From positions 1,605,374 to 1,669,373 of the forward strand of contig NZ_JBHXHV010000001.1 in the NCBI RefSeq assembly GCF_042726155.1: DNA of 64,000 nucleotides. Reading direction: 5' to 3'. Shown here one piece after another: positions 32,708 through 41,248 of this stretch. The position numbers were made by a program, and so were the translations under genes. The notes beneath the pieces are model-generated. The model saw nothing but the letters and a program-made list of their open reading frames with translations. It had not been told where the DNA came from and did no database searches. Origin of the DNA: Leucobacter sp042726155 (lineage in GTDB: Bacteria > Actinomycetota > Actinomycetes > Actinomycetales > Microbacteriaceae). How positions within the stretch are numbered: the stretch's first letter is position 1; the number at the start of each line of letters is the position of its first letter.

Positions 32708-32728
32708 TCCATCGGCCGCCCGTCGCGG
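32692..32728 (+). terminator. leuCD attenuator hairpin
   Basis: A 10-bp perfect stem (CCGCGACGGG at 32692-32701 with CCCGTCGCGG at 32719-32728) is followed by GGTTCTTG. It overlaps the end of the leader peptide and lies 108 bases before leuC. It fits a transcription attenuator controlled by translation of the leader. Confidence 0.75.
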
Positions 32729-32836
32729 GGTTCTTGCATGGTCGATCCGCCGCGTCAGGCCCCGCGAAATACTTTCGTGCCGCGCGGTGTTGAACAGCAC
32801 AGTGCTGAGTGCACAGAACCGGGAAGAGAAGCACAC

Positions 32837-34375
32837 ATGAGCGAGCAGATTACGTCGGAGGCGGCCGTGCGGCCCCGCACCCTGGCTGAGAAGCTGTGGG
32901 AAGACCACGTTGTCGTCAAGGGTGAGAATGGCGAGCCCGATCTCATCTACATCGATCTTCACCTCATCCATGAGGTGACGAGCCCCCAGGCCTTCGACGG
33001 GCTGCGCGTCGCGAACCGACCGCTGCGTCGTGTCGATCTGATGATCGCGACGGAAGATCACAACACTCCGACCCTCAACATCACTCGTGAGATCGAAGAT
33101 CCGACGAGTCGGTTACAGATTGAGACCCTCCGGCAGAACGTCGCAGAATTCGGTGTGCGCGCTCACCCGCTGGGCGATCGCGAGCAGGGCATTGTGCACG
33201 TCGTCGGGCCGCAGCTCGGACTCTCGATGCCCGGCATCACCGTGGTCTGTGGCGACAGTCACACTTCCACGCACGGCGCGTTCGGCGCTCTGGCTTTCGG
33301 CATCGGTACGAGCGAGGTCGAGCACGTTATGGCGACCCAGACGCTGCCGCTGAAGCCGTTCAAGACCATGGCGATTAACGTCGACGGCGAGCTGCGCCCC
33401 GGAGTTACCGCGAAAGACATCATTCTCGCGGTCATCGCGAAGATTGGCACCGGCGGGGGTCAGGGCTACGTGCTCGAGTACCGTGGTTCGGCGATCCGTG
33501 CGCTGTCCATGGACGGGCGTATGACCATGTGCAACATGTCGATCGAGGCCGGCGCTCGCGCGGGCATGGTCGCCCCTGACCAGACGACGTTTGACTACGT
33601 CGAGGGTCGCCCGCACGCGCCCAAGGGTGCCGACTGGGACGCCGCGGTCGCCTACTGGAAGACGCTGCCCACCGATGAGAGTGCGGTGTTCGATAAAGAG
33701 ATCTTTATCGATGCGAACGCACTTGAACCGTTTGTCACCTGGGGTACAAATCCGGGTCAGGGCGTGCTCCTCAGCGACACCGTACCGAATCCCGCCGACA
33801 TCTCAGACCCCAACGAGCGTGCTGCGGCCGAGCGTGCGCTCGAGTACATGGATCTCGAAGCTGGCACCCCGATGAAGCAGATTCCCGTTGACGCGGTATT
33901 CATGGGTTCGTGCACGAACAGCCGTCTCGACGATCTGCGCATTTTTGCCGAGCTTATCAAGGGCAAGCAGAAGGCAGAGGGCGTCAGGTTGATGGTCGTT
34001 CCCGGCTCCGCGCGCGTGCGCGCTGAGGCCGAAGCCGAGGGGATCGACCGCGTGGTCGAGGCGTTCGGCGGCGAGTGGCGCTTTGCCGGGTGCTCCATGT
34101 GCCTCGGCATGAATCCCGACCAGCTCGCGCCCGGTGAGCGTTGCGCGTCGACCTCGAACCGCAACTTCGAGGGCCGCCAGGGCAAGGGCGGGCGCACCCA
34201 CCTCGTGTCCCCGCTCGTTGCAGCTGCCACGGCAATTCGTGGCACGCTGTCGAGCCCGTGGGATCTCACGGAAGACGCAGCGAACGGCATCACACACGAT
34301 GCCCCGGCCGGTTCCGAAGCGCCAGTGCGCCGCCGCATTCCCATCATGCCCGTCTCCGAGAAGGCGGGAGCCTGA
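32837..34375 (+). CDS. leuC: 3-isopropylmalate dehydratase large subunit
   Basis: 512 residues. With LeuD it converts 2-isopropylmalate to 3-isopropylmalate in leucine synthesis, using a 4Fe-4S cluster. The cluster cysteines are visible in GSCTNSRLDD and in FAGCSMCLGMNPDQ. The ATG at 32837 is used since AAGAGAAG precedes it; an upstream start would run into the attenuator. leuD starts three bases after its stop. Confidence 0.97.
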   Translation: MSEQITSEAAVRPRTLAEKLWEDHVVVKGENGEPDLIYIDLHLIHEVTSPQAFDGLRVANRPLRRVDLMIATEDHNTPTLNITREIEDPTSRLQIETLRQNVAEFGVRAHPLGDREQGIVHVVGPQLGLSMPGITVVCGDSHTSTHGAFGALAFGIGTSEVEHVMATQTLPLKPFKTMAINVDGELRPGVTAKDIILAVIAKIGTGGGQGYVLEYRGSAIRALSMDGRMTMCNMSIEAGARAGMVAPDQTTFDYVEGRPHAPKGADWDAAVAYWKTLPTDESAVFDKEIFIDANALEPFVTWGTNPGQGVLLSDTVPNPADISDPNERAAAERALEYMDLEAGTPMKQIPVDAVFMGSCTNSRLDDLRIFAELIKGKQKAEGVRLMVVPGSARVRAEAEAEGIDRVVEAFGGEWRFAGCSMCLGMNPDQLAPGERCASTSNRNFEGRQGKGGRTHLVSPLVAAATAIRGTLSSPWDLTEDAANGITHDAPAGSEAPVRRRIPIMPVSEKAGA

Positions 34376-34378
34376 GCC

Positions 34379-34981
34379 ATGCAGAAGTTCATCACACTCA
34401 CCGGCATCGCCGCGCCGCTCGAGCGCTCCAACGTTGACACCGATCAGATCATCCCCGCGGTGTTCCTGAAGCGGGTTACGAAGACCGGGTTCGAAGACGC
34501 GCTCTTTTACCACTGGCGGCAAGACGAAAACTTCGTGCTCAACCTGCCCGAGTTTCAGGGCGCCGAGATTCTGGTAGCTGGCCCCGATTTCGGCACCGGT
34601 TCATCCCGCGAGCACGCCGTCTGGGCGCTTCGCGATTTCGGCTTCAAGGTCGTCATTTCGCCCCGCTTCGCCGACATTTTCCGAGGGAACTCTGGCAAGC
34701 AGGGTTTGCTCGCCGCGCAGGTGCCCGAAGACGACGTGAAGCGCATCTGGGCCGCGATTCACGCGCAGCCCGGCGTCTCGCTCGCAGTGAGCCTTGAAGA
34801 CTGCACGATTACAGTGGGCGATCTCACCATTCCGTTTGAGGTCGACGACTACACCCGTTGGCGCCTCATGGAGGGGCACGACGATATTTCCCTCACGCTC
34901 CGCAACGCGGATGCGATTACGACGTTCGAGGCCAACCGCCCGAGCTGGATGCCGACAACGACCCCCGTGGAGGCCGCATGA
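34379..34981 (+). CDS. leuD: 3-isopropylmalate dehydratase small subunit
   Basis: 200 residues, the swivelling domain partner of LeuC. Conserved blocks NVDTDQIIPAVFLK, FGTGSSREHAVWAL and FADIFRGNSGKQGLL are present. Its stop overlaps the murA start by four bases, an unusual coupling of leucine synthesis to peptidoglycan synthesis in one transcript. Confidence 0.97.
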   Translation: MQKFITLTGIAAPLERSNVDTDQIIPAVFLKRVTKTGFEDALFYHWRQDENFVLNLPEFQGAEILVAGPDFGTGSSREHAVWALRDFGFKVVISPRFADIFRGNSGKQGLLAAQVPEDDVKRIWAAIHAQPGVSLAVSLEDCTITVGDLTIPFEVDDYTRWRLMEGHDDISLTLRNADAITTFEANRPSWMPTTTPVEAA

Positions 34982-36474
34982 CCGAGAAGCTCGAATCCCA
35001 GACCGAGACCGTCAATACCCTCGACGCAGTCGAGAGCCCCGCGCACGGCGCGGGCACCGAGAGCGCTGAGAACGAGACCTCCGCCGAGAGCGCGGCCGCG
35101 CAGGCTGAGGGTCTGCGCCAAGACGCGCAGAAGGCTGGCGCGCGCGTTGGATTGACCTCTGACGAGATCATCATCAACGGTGGCCGCCCGCTCAAGGGAC
35201 GCATCGAGGTGCGCGGCGCGAAGAACCTCGCGACCAAAGCAATGGTGGCGGCCCTGCTCGGCAAGACGCCGAGCGTGCTGCGCAACGTTCCCAACATCTC
35301 CGACGTGCGCGTTGTCGCCGGGCTGCTCGCTCTGCACGGTGTGCTGATTACCCGTGGTGAACAGGCCGGCGAGTGGCGTCTCGACCCCTCAAACGTCGAG
35401 GTCGCCCACCAGGCAGACATTGACGCGCACGCGGGATCCTCGCGTATTCCGATTCTGTTCTGCGGCCCGCTGCTGCATCGCCTGGGCGAGGCGTTCATCC
35501 CTGATTTGGGTGGGTGCCGGATCGGCGATCGTCCGATCGACTTCCACCTCGAGGCCCTCCGCAACTTTGGTGCGGTCATTGAGAAGCTTCCCAGCGGTAT
35601 TAGCCTGACGGCGCCGAACGGCCTCAAGGGCGCGAACATCGAGCTCCCGTACCCCTCAGTCGGTGCGACCGAGCAGGTGCTGCTCACGGCTGTGCTCGCC
35701 GAGGGCCAGACTGAGCTGCGCAACGCGGCGATCGAGCCCGAGATCGTCGACCTCATCTGCATCCTGCAGAAGATGGGCGCGATCATTTCGATGGAGCCGA
35801 ATCGCGTCATCTTTATCGAGGGCGTCAGCGAACTGCGCGGCTACGACCACCGCGCGATCTTCGATCGCAACGAGGCCGCTAGCTGGGCCGCAGCGGCACT
35901 CGCGACCAAGGGCGATGTGTTCGTTGGTGGCGTGCAGCAGGAAGAGATGATGACCTTCCTGAACGTCTTCCGCAAGGTGGGCGGCGACTTCGACGTGCAC
36001 GACGACGGTATCCGCTTCTGGCACCCGGGCGGCGCGTTGAAGCCGGTCACCATCGAGACCGATGTGCACCCCGGCTTTATGACTGACTGGCAGCAGCCGC
36101 TTGTCGTCGCACTCACGCAGGCGGAGGGTCAGTCGACCATTCACGAGACCGTCTACGAGAACCGCTTCGGCTTCACCGACGCACTCGTGCAGATGGGCGC
36201 CGACATCGTCGTCTACAAGGATGGGCTGAACGATGCGACCCGTCGTGTGAAGCGTCGCGAATTCGAGCAGGCAGCCGTCATCACGGGACCGACTCCGCTG
36301 CACGGTGCGGACATCGAGGTTCCCGATCTGCGCGGTGGCTTCAGCCACCTGATTGCGGCGCTCACAGCCGAGGGTCAGTCAAAGGTCACGAACCTGGGCA
36401 TTATCTCTCGCGGCTACGAGAATTTCATCGAGAAGTTGCACCTGCTCGGCGCAGATTTCGTCTACGAAAGCTAA
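34978..36474 (+). CDS. murA: UDP-N-acetylglucosamine 1-carboxyvinyltransferase
   Basis: 498 residues. It catalyses the first committed step of peptidoglycan synthesis, adding enolpyruvate from PEP to UDP-GlcNAc. The catalytic cysteine lies in DLGGCRIGDRPIDFHL. The first 55 residues are an extra acidic, Glu/Ala-rich lead not part of the catalytic fold. Fosfomycin normally targets this cysteine; it is present here. Confidence 0.95.
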   Translation: MTEKLESQTETVNTLDAVESPAHGAGTESAENETSAESAAAQAEGLRQDAQKAGARVGLTSDEIIINGGRPLKGRIEVRGAKNLATKAMVAALLGKTPSVLRNVPNISDVRVVAGLLALHGVLITRGEQAGEWRLDPSNVEVAHQADIDAHAGSSRIPILFCGPLLHRLGEAFIPDLGGCRIGDRPIDFHLEALRNFGAVIEKLPSGISLTAPNGLKGANIELPYPSVGATEQVLLTAVLAEGQTELRNAAIEPEIVDLICILQKMGAIISMEPNRVIFIEGVSELRGYDHRAIFDRNEAASWAAAALATKGDVFVGGVQQEEMMTFLNVFRKVGGDFDVHDDGIRFWHPGGALKPVTIETDVHPGFMTDWQQPLVVALTQAEGQSTIHETVYENRFGFTDALVQMGADIVVYKDGLNDATRRVKRREFEQAAVITGPTPLHGADIEVPDLRGGFSHLIAALTAEGQSKVTNLGIISRGYENFIEKLHLLGADFVYES

Positions 36475-36496
36475 ACACGGCAAGTCTTCTGCGAAT

Positions 36497-36537
36497 GCGG
36501 CGGTTACCCGGGGCGTATGCCCCTGGGTAGCCGCCGC
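36497..36537 (+). terminator. Long hairpin after murA
   Basis: A long interrupted stem (GCGGCGG ... CCGCCGC with ACCC/GGGT and GGGG/CCCC inside) lies 22 bases after the murA stop. It has no T run, so termination efficiency is uncertain; it may also protect the mRNA end. Confidence 0.5.
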
Positions 36538-36554
36538 TTCGAGATAATGGACCT

Positions 36555-37331
36555 ATGACTGACACCGTGAAGTTCCGGAGCCGGCTGTCGCCGGAGAAGC
36601 GTCGCCCCTCGGCGTTCTGGGTACTTGCTTCAATGATTCTTCCGTTCTGGTCGCTCATGGTGCGTTACCGATTCACGCCCCAGTCGAAGCTCCCTGAGCG
36701 CGGCCCGTTCATCCTTGCCCCGAACCACTACAGCGAGGTCGACCCGATTGCAATCGGCGCTGCGGTATGGCACCTTGGCCGCTTGCCGCGGTTCATGGCG
36801 AAGGCCAGCCTGTTCAAGGTTCCCGTGCTCGGTTGGCTGATGCGCGCTTCGGGGCAGGTACCGGTGCAGCGTGACGGCGTTGCGCGCTCGGCCGGGCGCA
36901 ATGGCAATCCGATGAGCGCTGCGTCACAGATTATCGAGCGGCAAGACGGCCTCATCGTGTACCCCGAGGGCACACTCACACGCGATCCTGATCTGTGGCC
37001 CATGCGCGGTAAGAGTGGTGCCGTGCGCCTGGCGCTCGAATCGGGTATTCCCCTCATTCCCGTCGCACACTGGGGCGCGCACCGGCTGATGCCGCGTTAC
37101 GCCAAGCGTCTGCACCCGTTCCCGCGTAAGACAATCGAAGTGTCAATTGGCGAACCGCTCGACCTCAGCCGCTACGAGGGGAAGCCCCTCGACCAACGAG
37201 TCATCAACGACGCGACGCGCGATCTCATGGACGCAATTACCGCGCTCCTCGCAGATCTGCGCGGCGAGACGCCCCCGGCCGAGCGCTGGGATCCGAGTAA
37301 GCATCACCAGAGCGAAACGGGGCGCTTTTGA
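36555..37331 (+). CDS. plsC: 1-acyl-sn-glycerol-3-phosphate acyltransferase
   Basis: 258 residues. Acylates lysophosphatidic acid in phospholipid synthesis. The HX4D motif is N57-H58 to D63 (NHYSEVD) and the second signature is YPEGTLTRD. One membrane helix near residues 22-35 anchors it. It is coupled to gpsA by a TTGA overlap. Confidence 0.92.
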   Translation: MTDTVKFRSRLSPEKRRPSAFWVLASMILPFWSLMVRYRFTPQSKLPERGPFILAPNHYSEVDPIAIGAAVWHLGRLPRFMAKASLFKVPVLGWLMRASGQVPVQRDGVARSAGRNGNPMSAASQIIERQDGLIVYPEGTLTRDPDLWPMRGKSGAVRLALESGIPLIPVAHWGAHRLMPRYAKRLHPFPRKTIEVSIGEPLDLSRYEGKPLDQRVINDATRDLMDAITALLADLRGETPPAERWDPSKHHQSETGRF

Positions 37332-38461
37332 GCAACCGATCAGGCGCGACCATAACGGGTAAGGCCAACAGCAGTGTCGAGCGCAATAGTGGCCGCAAAG
37401 TCGCCGTTATCGGTGCAGGCAGCTGGGGAACGACGTTCGCCAAAGTACTCGCCGACGCCGGCTGCGATGTCACGATGTGGGCGCGCCGGCCCGAGGTCGC
37501 GAATGAGATCCAGGTCGCGCGCCGCAACAGCCAGTACCTTCCCGGAATTAACCTGCCGAAGTCGCTGCATGCGACCGATGACCTTGCGGTCGCGCTGCGA
37601 GGCGCACGCTTGGTCTTCCTCGCAGTACCGAGCCAGACGCTGCGCCAGAATCTGATCGACCTCGAGCCGTATCTGGAGCGCACCTCTGTGCTCGTCAGCC
37701 TCGTCAAGGGCATCGAAAAGACGACCACCATGCGCATGTCCGAGGTGATTGCCGACACGCTTGACCTGGGGCCCGAGCGCATCGCGGTGGTCTCCGGACC
37801 GAATATCGCGCTCGAGATCGCGAAGGAGCAGCCAACGGGTGCCGTTGCATCGTGCACCGATCTCGGGGTTGCTCAAGAGGTCGCGACCGCCGCGAGCGCG
37901 CCCTACTTCCGCACTTACGTGAACACGGACGTGGTCGGCACCGAACTCGGCGGCGTACTGAAGAACCTCATCGCGCTCGCGATCGGCATTGTCGACGGCG
38001 TCGGTTACGGCGAGAACACGAAGGCTGCGATTATCACGCGCGGGCTCGCCGAGATGACCGAGTTCTCGATCGCTTCTGGCGCCGATCCCGTGACGCTTTC
38101 AGGTCTTGCGGGTCTTGGCGATCTGATCGCCACCTGCCAATCGCCGCTATCGCGCAACAACACTGCGGGCCGATTGATCGGCCAGGGGTATACGCAAGAG
38201 GAGACGCGCGAGCAGATGCAGCAGGTCGCTGAGGGCATCACCTCGGTGCCACCGGTGCTTGAACTGGCTCGCGAGCGGGGCATCGTGATGCCAATTGTTG
38301 AGCAGGTGCAGATGGTGCTGAGCGGCAGCATGCTGCCGAAAAACCTCGGACCCCACCTCGCGACTGAAGACGGCGTGCCGCAGGCCGAACTCAGTGTCGT
38401 CGCGCCCCAGCCGGGCCGTCTGAAGCGATTCTTCGGCCGAATGAGGGGGACTGGCGCATGA
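37328..38461 (+). CDS. gpsA: Glycerol-3-phosphate dehydrogenase (NAD(P)+)
   Basis: 377 residues. Makes sn-glycerol 3-phosphate for phospholipids. The Rossmann glycine motif is GAGSWGTTFA near residue 30; the substrate domain has GVLKNLIALAIGIVDG with the active-site Lys. The TTG start overlaps the previous stop. The first 20 residues are extra. It sits with plsC and ddl in an envelope operon. Confidence 0.95.
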   Translation: MSNRSGATITGKANSSVERNSGRKVAVIGAGSWGTTFAKVLADAGCDVTMWARRPEVANEIQVARRNSQYLPGINLPKSLHATDDLAVALRGARLVFLAVPSQTLRQNLIDLEPYLERTSVLVSLVKGIEKTTTMRMSEVIADTLDLGPERIAVVSGPNIALEIAKEQPTGAVASCTDLGVAQEVATAASAPYFRTYVNTDVVGTELGGVLKNLIALAIGIVDGVGYGENTKAAIITRGLAEMTEFSIASGADPVTLSGLAGLGDLIATCQSPLSRNNTAGRLIGQGYTQEETREQMQQVAEGITSVPPVLELARERGIVMPIVEQVQMVLSGSMLPKNLGPHLATEDGVPQAELSVVAPQPGRLKRFFGRMRGTGA

Positions 38462-39600
38462 CTGAGATTGATAACGCGGTGCCGAGTGCTGATAGCGCGG
38501 TGAAGCGCACGGTCGTGCTCCTGTTTGGTGGACGTTCGAGCGAGCACGGCATCAGCTGCGTGACGGCGGCCGGGGTGCTTCGCGCGATCGACCGCAGCAA
38601 GTTCCAGGTGATCCCGGTCGGCATTACCAAGCGCGGTGCGACGGTCCTGATGCGGGAGGAAGATCTCGACGCGTACCGGCTTGACGCCGCCGTGCTTCCC
38701 GAGGTGCACGACAATGGCACGCGGGTGCTGTGGCCGGCCTCCACCGATACGCGAACACTCACGGCCATTAATCAGGCCGGCGAACTGCGGAATCTCGGGC
38801 ACGCGGATGCCGTATTGCCCATGCTGCACGGCCCGTACGGGGAGGACGGCACGGTGCAGGGCATGCTCGAACTCGTCGATATGCCGTACGTCGGTAGCGG
38901 AGTGCTCGGTTCAGCGCTGTGCATGGACAAGCACGCGGTGAAGACTGTGCTGGCAGACGCCGGCATCGCGGTCGCGCCGTGGAACACCGTCACCCGATCG
39001 CAGGTCGAGCACGACGCGAGCATCGTCGCGCGCCTCGATGACGGGCTCACATATCCGCTCTTCGTGAAGCCGGCGCGCGCTGGCTCGAGCATGGGCGTCA
39101 CGAAGGTGACGAACGCCGCGGAACTCCCTGCGGCGCTTGAAATTGCCTTCGCTGAGGATCGCACGGTGCTCGTCGAATCCGGTGTTGTCGGCCGCGAAGT
39201 CGAAATCGCGGTGCTTGAGGGGCGCGGAGATTCGCGTGCGCGCACGAGCTCCGTGATCGGTGAGATCGTGGTGACGGGCGACGGATTCTACGATTTTGAG
39301 TCGAAGTATCTGGGCGGAACGGGCGTGAGACTCGAGCTGCCGGCCGACGTCAGTGACGAAGAATACGCGGCGCTGGAGCGCGACGCGGTGCTCGCGTTCG
39401 AGATCGCGCAGTGTGCGGGGCTCGCTCGAGTCGATTTCTTCCTCACCGAGTCTGGTCCCGTGCTGAACGAGATCAACACGTTGCCAGGTTTCACGCCAAT
39501 CTCGATGTACCCCAGACTCTGGGAGGAGTCGGGACTGAGCTACACCGAGCTCATCACCGAGCTCATTGAACTCGCGATCGAGCGTCGGCCCGCGTACTGA
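38458..39600 (+). CDS. ddl: D-alanine--D-alanine ligase
   Basis: 380 residues, ATP-grasp fold. It makes the D-Ala-D-Ala dipeptide of peptidoglycan. Conserved blocks GGRSSEHGIS, PYVGSGVLGSALCMDKHAVK, FVKPARAGSSMGVTKV and GPVLNEINTLPGFT are present. The start overlaps gpsA by four bases. Confidence 0.96.
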   Translation: MTEIDNAVPSADSAVKRTVVLLFGGRSSEHGISCVTAAGVLRAIDRSKFQVIPVGITKRGATVLMREEDLDAYRLDAAVLPEVHDNGTRVLWPASTDTRTLTAINQAGELRNLGHADAVLPMLHGPYGEDGTVQGMLELVDMPYVGSGVLGSALCMDKHAVKTVLADAGIAVAPWNTVTRSQVEHDASIVARLDDGLTYPLFVKPARAGSSMGVTKVTNAAELPAALEIAFAEDRTVLVESGVVGREVEIAVLEGRGDSRARTSSVIGEIVVTGDGFYDFESKYLGGTGVRLELPADVSDEEYAALERDAVLAFEIAQCAGLARVDFFLTESGPVLNEINTLPGFTPISMYPRLWEESGLSYTELITELIELAIERRPAY

Positions 39601-39603
39601 AAA

Positions 39604-40098
39604 TTACTGCTTGGCGCCGGGCACATCAAACGTGTCTGAGAGCGTCGTGCACTTCCGCTCCTGCGGCAGCTGCTGCACGACGGCATTGAGATCGACCGTT
39701 GTCTCCGTCCCGCTGACCTGCTCGGAATCGACGTAGACCGCGATTCCGGGAGTGCGGCCATAGGGCTCAAACCGGTAGATCGGCGCCGCTGAGTCGTCGA
39801 TCACCCAGTCCACGCCGTTGACGTTGACGCACGTGTCAGTCGTCGGCCCACTCGGTTCGAGACCGCAGATGAGCTGCACCGCCCCGTCGCCCCAGGCGCC
39901 GGTCGACTGCGCGTTCGTGCTGCGGCGCTCCTCGCCAGCAACCACGTCGGGCAGGCGCACAATCACGTTCGCGCAGGCCGGATTATTCGCGTCGTCAGCG
40001 GCCTGCATCGGTACGGTCGGTGCGCACGCGGTCAGGAGCGACGCGGTCCCTGCGAGTGCGGCCGAAAGAGCGATGATCTTCAGGGCACGAAACTTCAC
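39604..40098 (-). CDS. DUF3515 family lipoprotein
   Basis: 164 residues. Signal peptide with lipobox LLTAC (cleavage before C25), followed by the DUF3515 domain with paired cysteines and the GVDWVIDDS region. The family occurs in actinobacteria and usually adjoins thiL and ddl, as here. Function is unknown; it would be anchored outside the membrane. Confidence 0.9.
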   Translation of the reverse strand: MKFRALKIIALSAALAGTASLLTACAPTVPMQAADDANNPACANVIVRLPDVVAGEERRSTNAQSTGAWGDGAVQLICGLEPSGPTTDTCVNVNGVDWVIDDSAAPIYRFEPYGRTPGIAVYVDSEQVSGTETTVDLNAVVQQLPQERKCTTLSDTFDVPGAKQ

Positions 40099-40183
40099 CC
40101 TGCCAGCCTAGTCGGCGGGAGCTGGTCGTCGGCCGCGTGCGTTGAGCGGAGCATGATGAGGTCGGCGGCGGTAGCGTTGAGAC

Positions 40184-41215
40184 GTGAAACAGCGCGAAGA
40201 TCACGTTACGACGGTCGGCGAGCTCGGCGAAAGCGGTGTGCTCGCGAGGGTGCTCGCGCAGCTTTCTGACTCCGACGCTGCGATTGTGGGCCCGGGCGAC
40301 GACTGCGCGGTGCTGCGCACAGTCGGCGACGTGGTCGTGACGACCGACACGATGATCGAGGGCCCAGACTTTCGGCTCGCGTGGCACGACGGATTTGAGC
40401 TCGGCTGGAAGCTCGCCGCGACGAACCTTTCGGACGTCGCGGCGATGGGCGCGCGCCCAACCGCCCTCACCGTGGCCCTCGCGGTTCCTCGTGAGACACC
40501 GGTGTCGCTGCTGGAACGCATCGCGGAGGGCCTCGACGCCGCTTGTCGAGCGCTCGCTCCCGGCTGCGGGGTTGTGGGCGGCGACCTCGGGCGTGCGCCC
40601 GTGATCGTCGCGTCGGTGACTGCGGTCGGAGACTTGGAGGGGCGCGCCGCGGTGCTGCGCTCGGGCGCGACGCCAGGCGACATCGTGGCATACGCGGGGG
40701 AGCTGGGACTCGCGGGGCTCGGTCTGTCGGTGCTGTTTGCGGAGGCGGCCGATGGTGACGGCCTCGCTCACTCACGGTCGCTGCCCGAGCTCTGGCGCAC
40801 GCACCCGGAGGCGATCGCGGCGCAGCTTGCCCCGGCGCCGCCTATCCCGCTCGGGGTGGCAGCTGCCGAGGCCGGCGCGACCGCGATGATGGACGTGTCT
40901 GATTCGCTGTCGATCGACGCCGGACGCATGGCGGTAGCGAGCGACGCGCGCATCGCGTTCGACGCTGAACGCTTGCGGCTGGCGTTCGGAGTGCAGAGCG
41001 ACGTCGAGGTGCCGGTCGATGCGATGCTCTACGGCGGTGAAGACCACGGTTTGCTCGCGACGTTCCCAGCGGAGGCGATACTCCCCACCGGTTTCCGGGT
41101 CATCGGGGAAGTCGTCTCAGCGCAAGCTCCCGACGAGCGGATCACCCTCGATAGCGCGCCCCTCACGGCACGCGGATGGGACCCGTACACCGTCCAATAC
41201 CCGGGTGCCGCGTAG
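40184..41215 (+). CDS. thiL: Thiamine-monophosphate kinase
   Basis: 343 residues. Converts thiamine phosphate to thiamine diphosphate. The N-terminal GPGDDCAVL and VTTDTMIEGPDF blocks bind Mg-ATP; DVSDSLSIDAGRMA and YGGEDHGLLATF are in the second lobe. GTG start at 40184. Confidence 0.94.
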   Translation: MKQREDHVTTVGELGESGVLARVLAQLSDSDAAIVGPGDDCAVLRTVGDVVVTTDTMIEGPDFRLAWHDGFELGWKLAATNLSDVAAMGARPTALTVALAVPRETPVSLLERIAEGLDAACRALAPGCGVVGGDLGRAPVIVASVTAVGDLEGRAAVLRSGATPGDIVAYAGELGLAGLGLSVLFAEAADGDGLAHSRSLPELWRTHPEAIAAQLAPAPPIPLGVAAAEAGATAMMDVSDSLSIDAGRMAVASDARIAFDAERLRLAFGVQSDVEVPVDAMLYGGEDHGLLATFPAEAILPTGFRVIGEVVSAQAPDERITLDSAPLTARGWDPYTVQYPGAA

Positions 41216-41248
41216 GCGCGCACGGCGGTAATCGCGAAGCTGCGCGAA

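Noticed and set aside
34858..34977. Upstream start for murA inside leuD
   Set aside because: The ATGA overlap at 34978 gives a standard coupled start; the extra upstream residues are out-of-frame leuD sequence.
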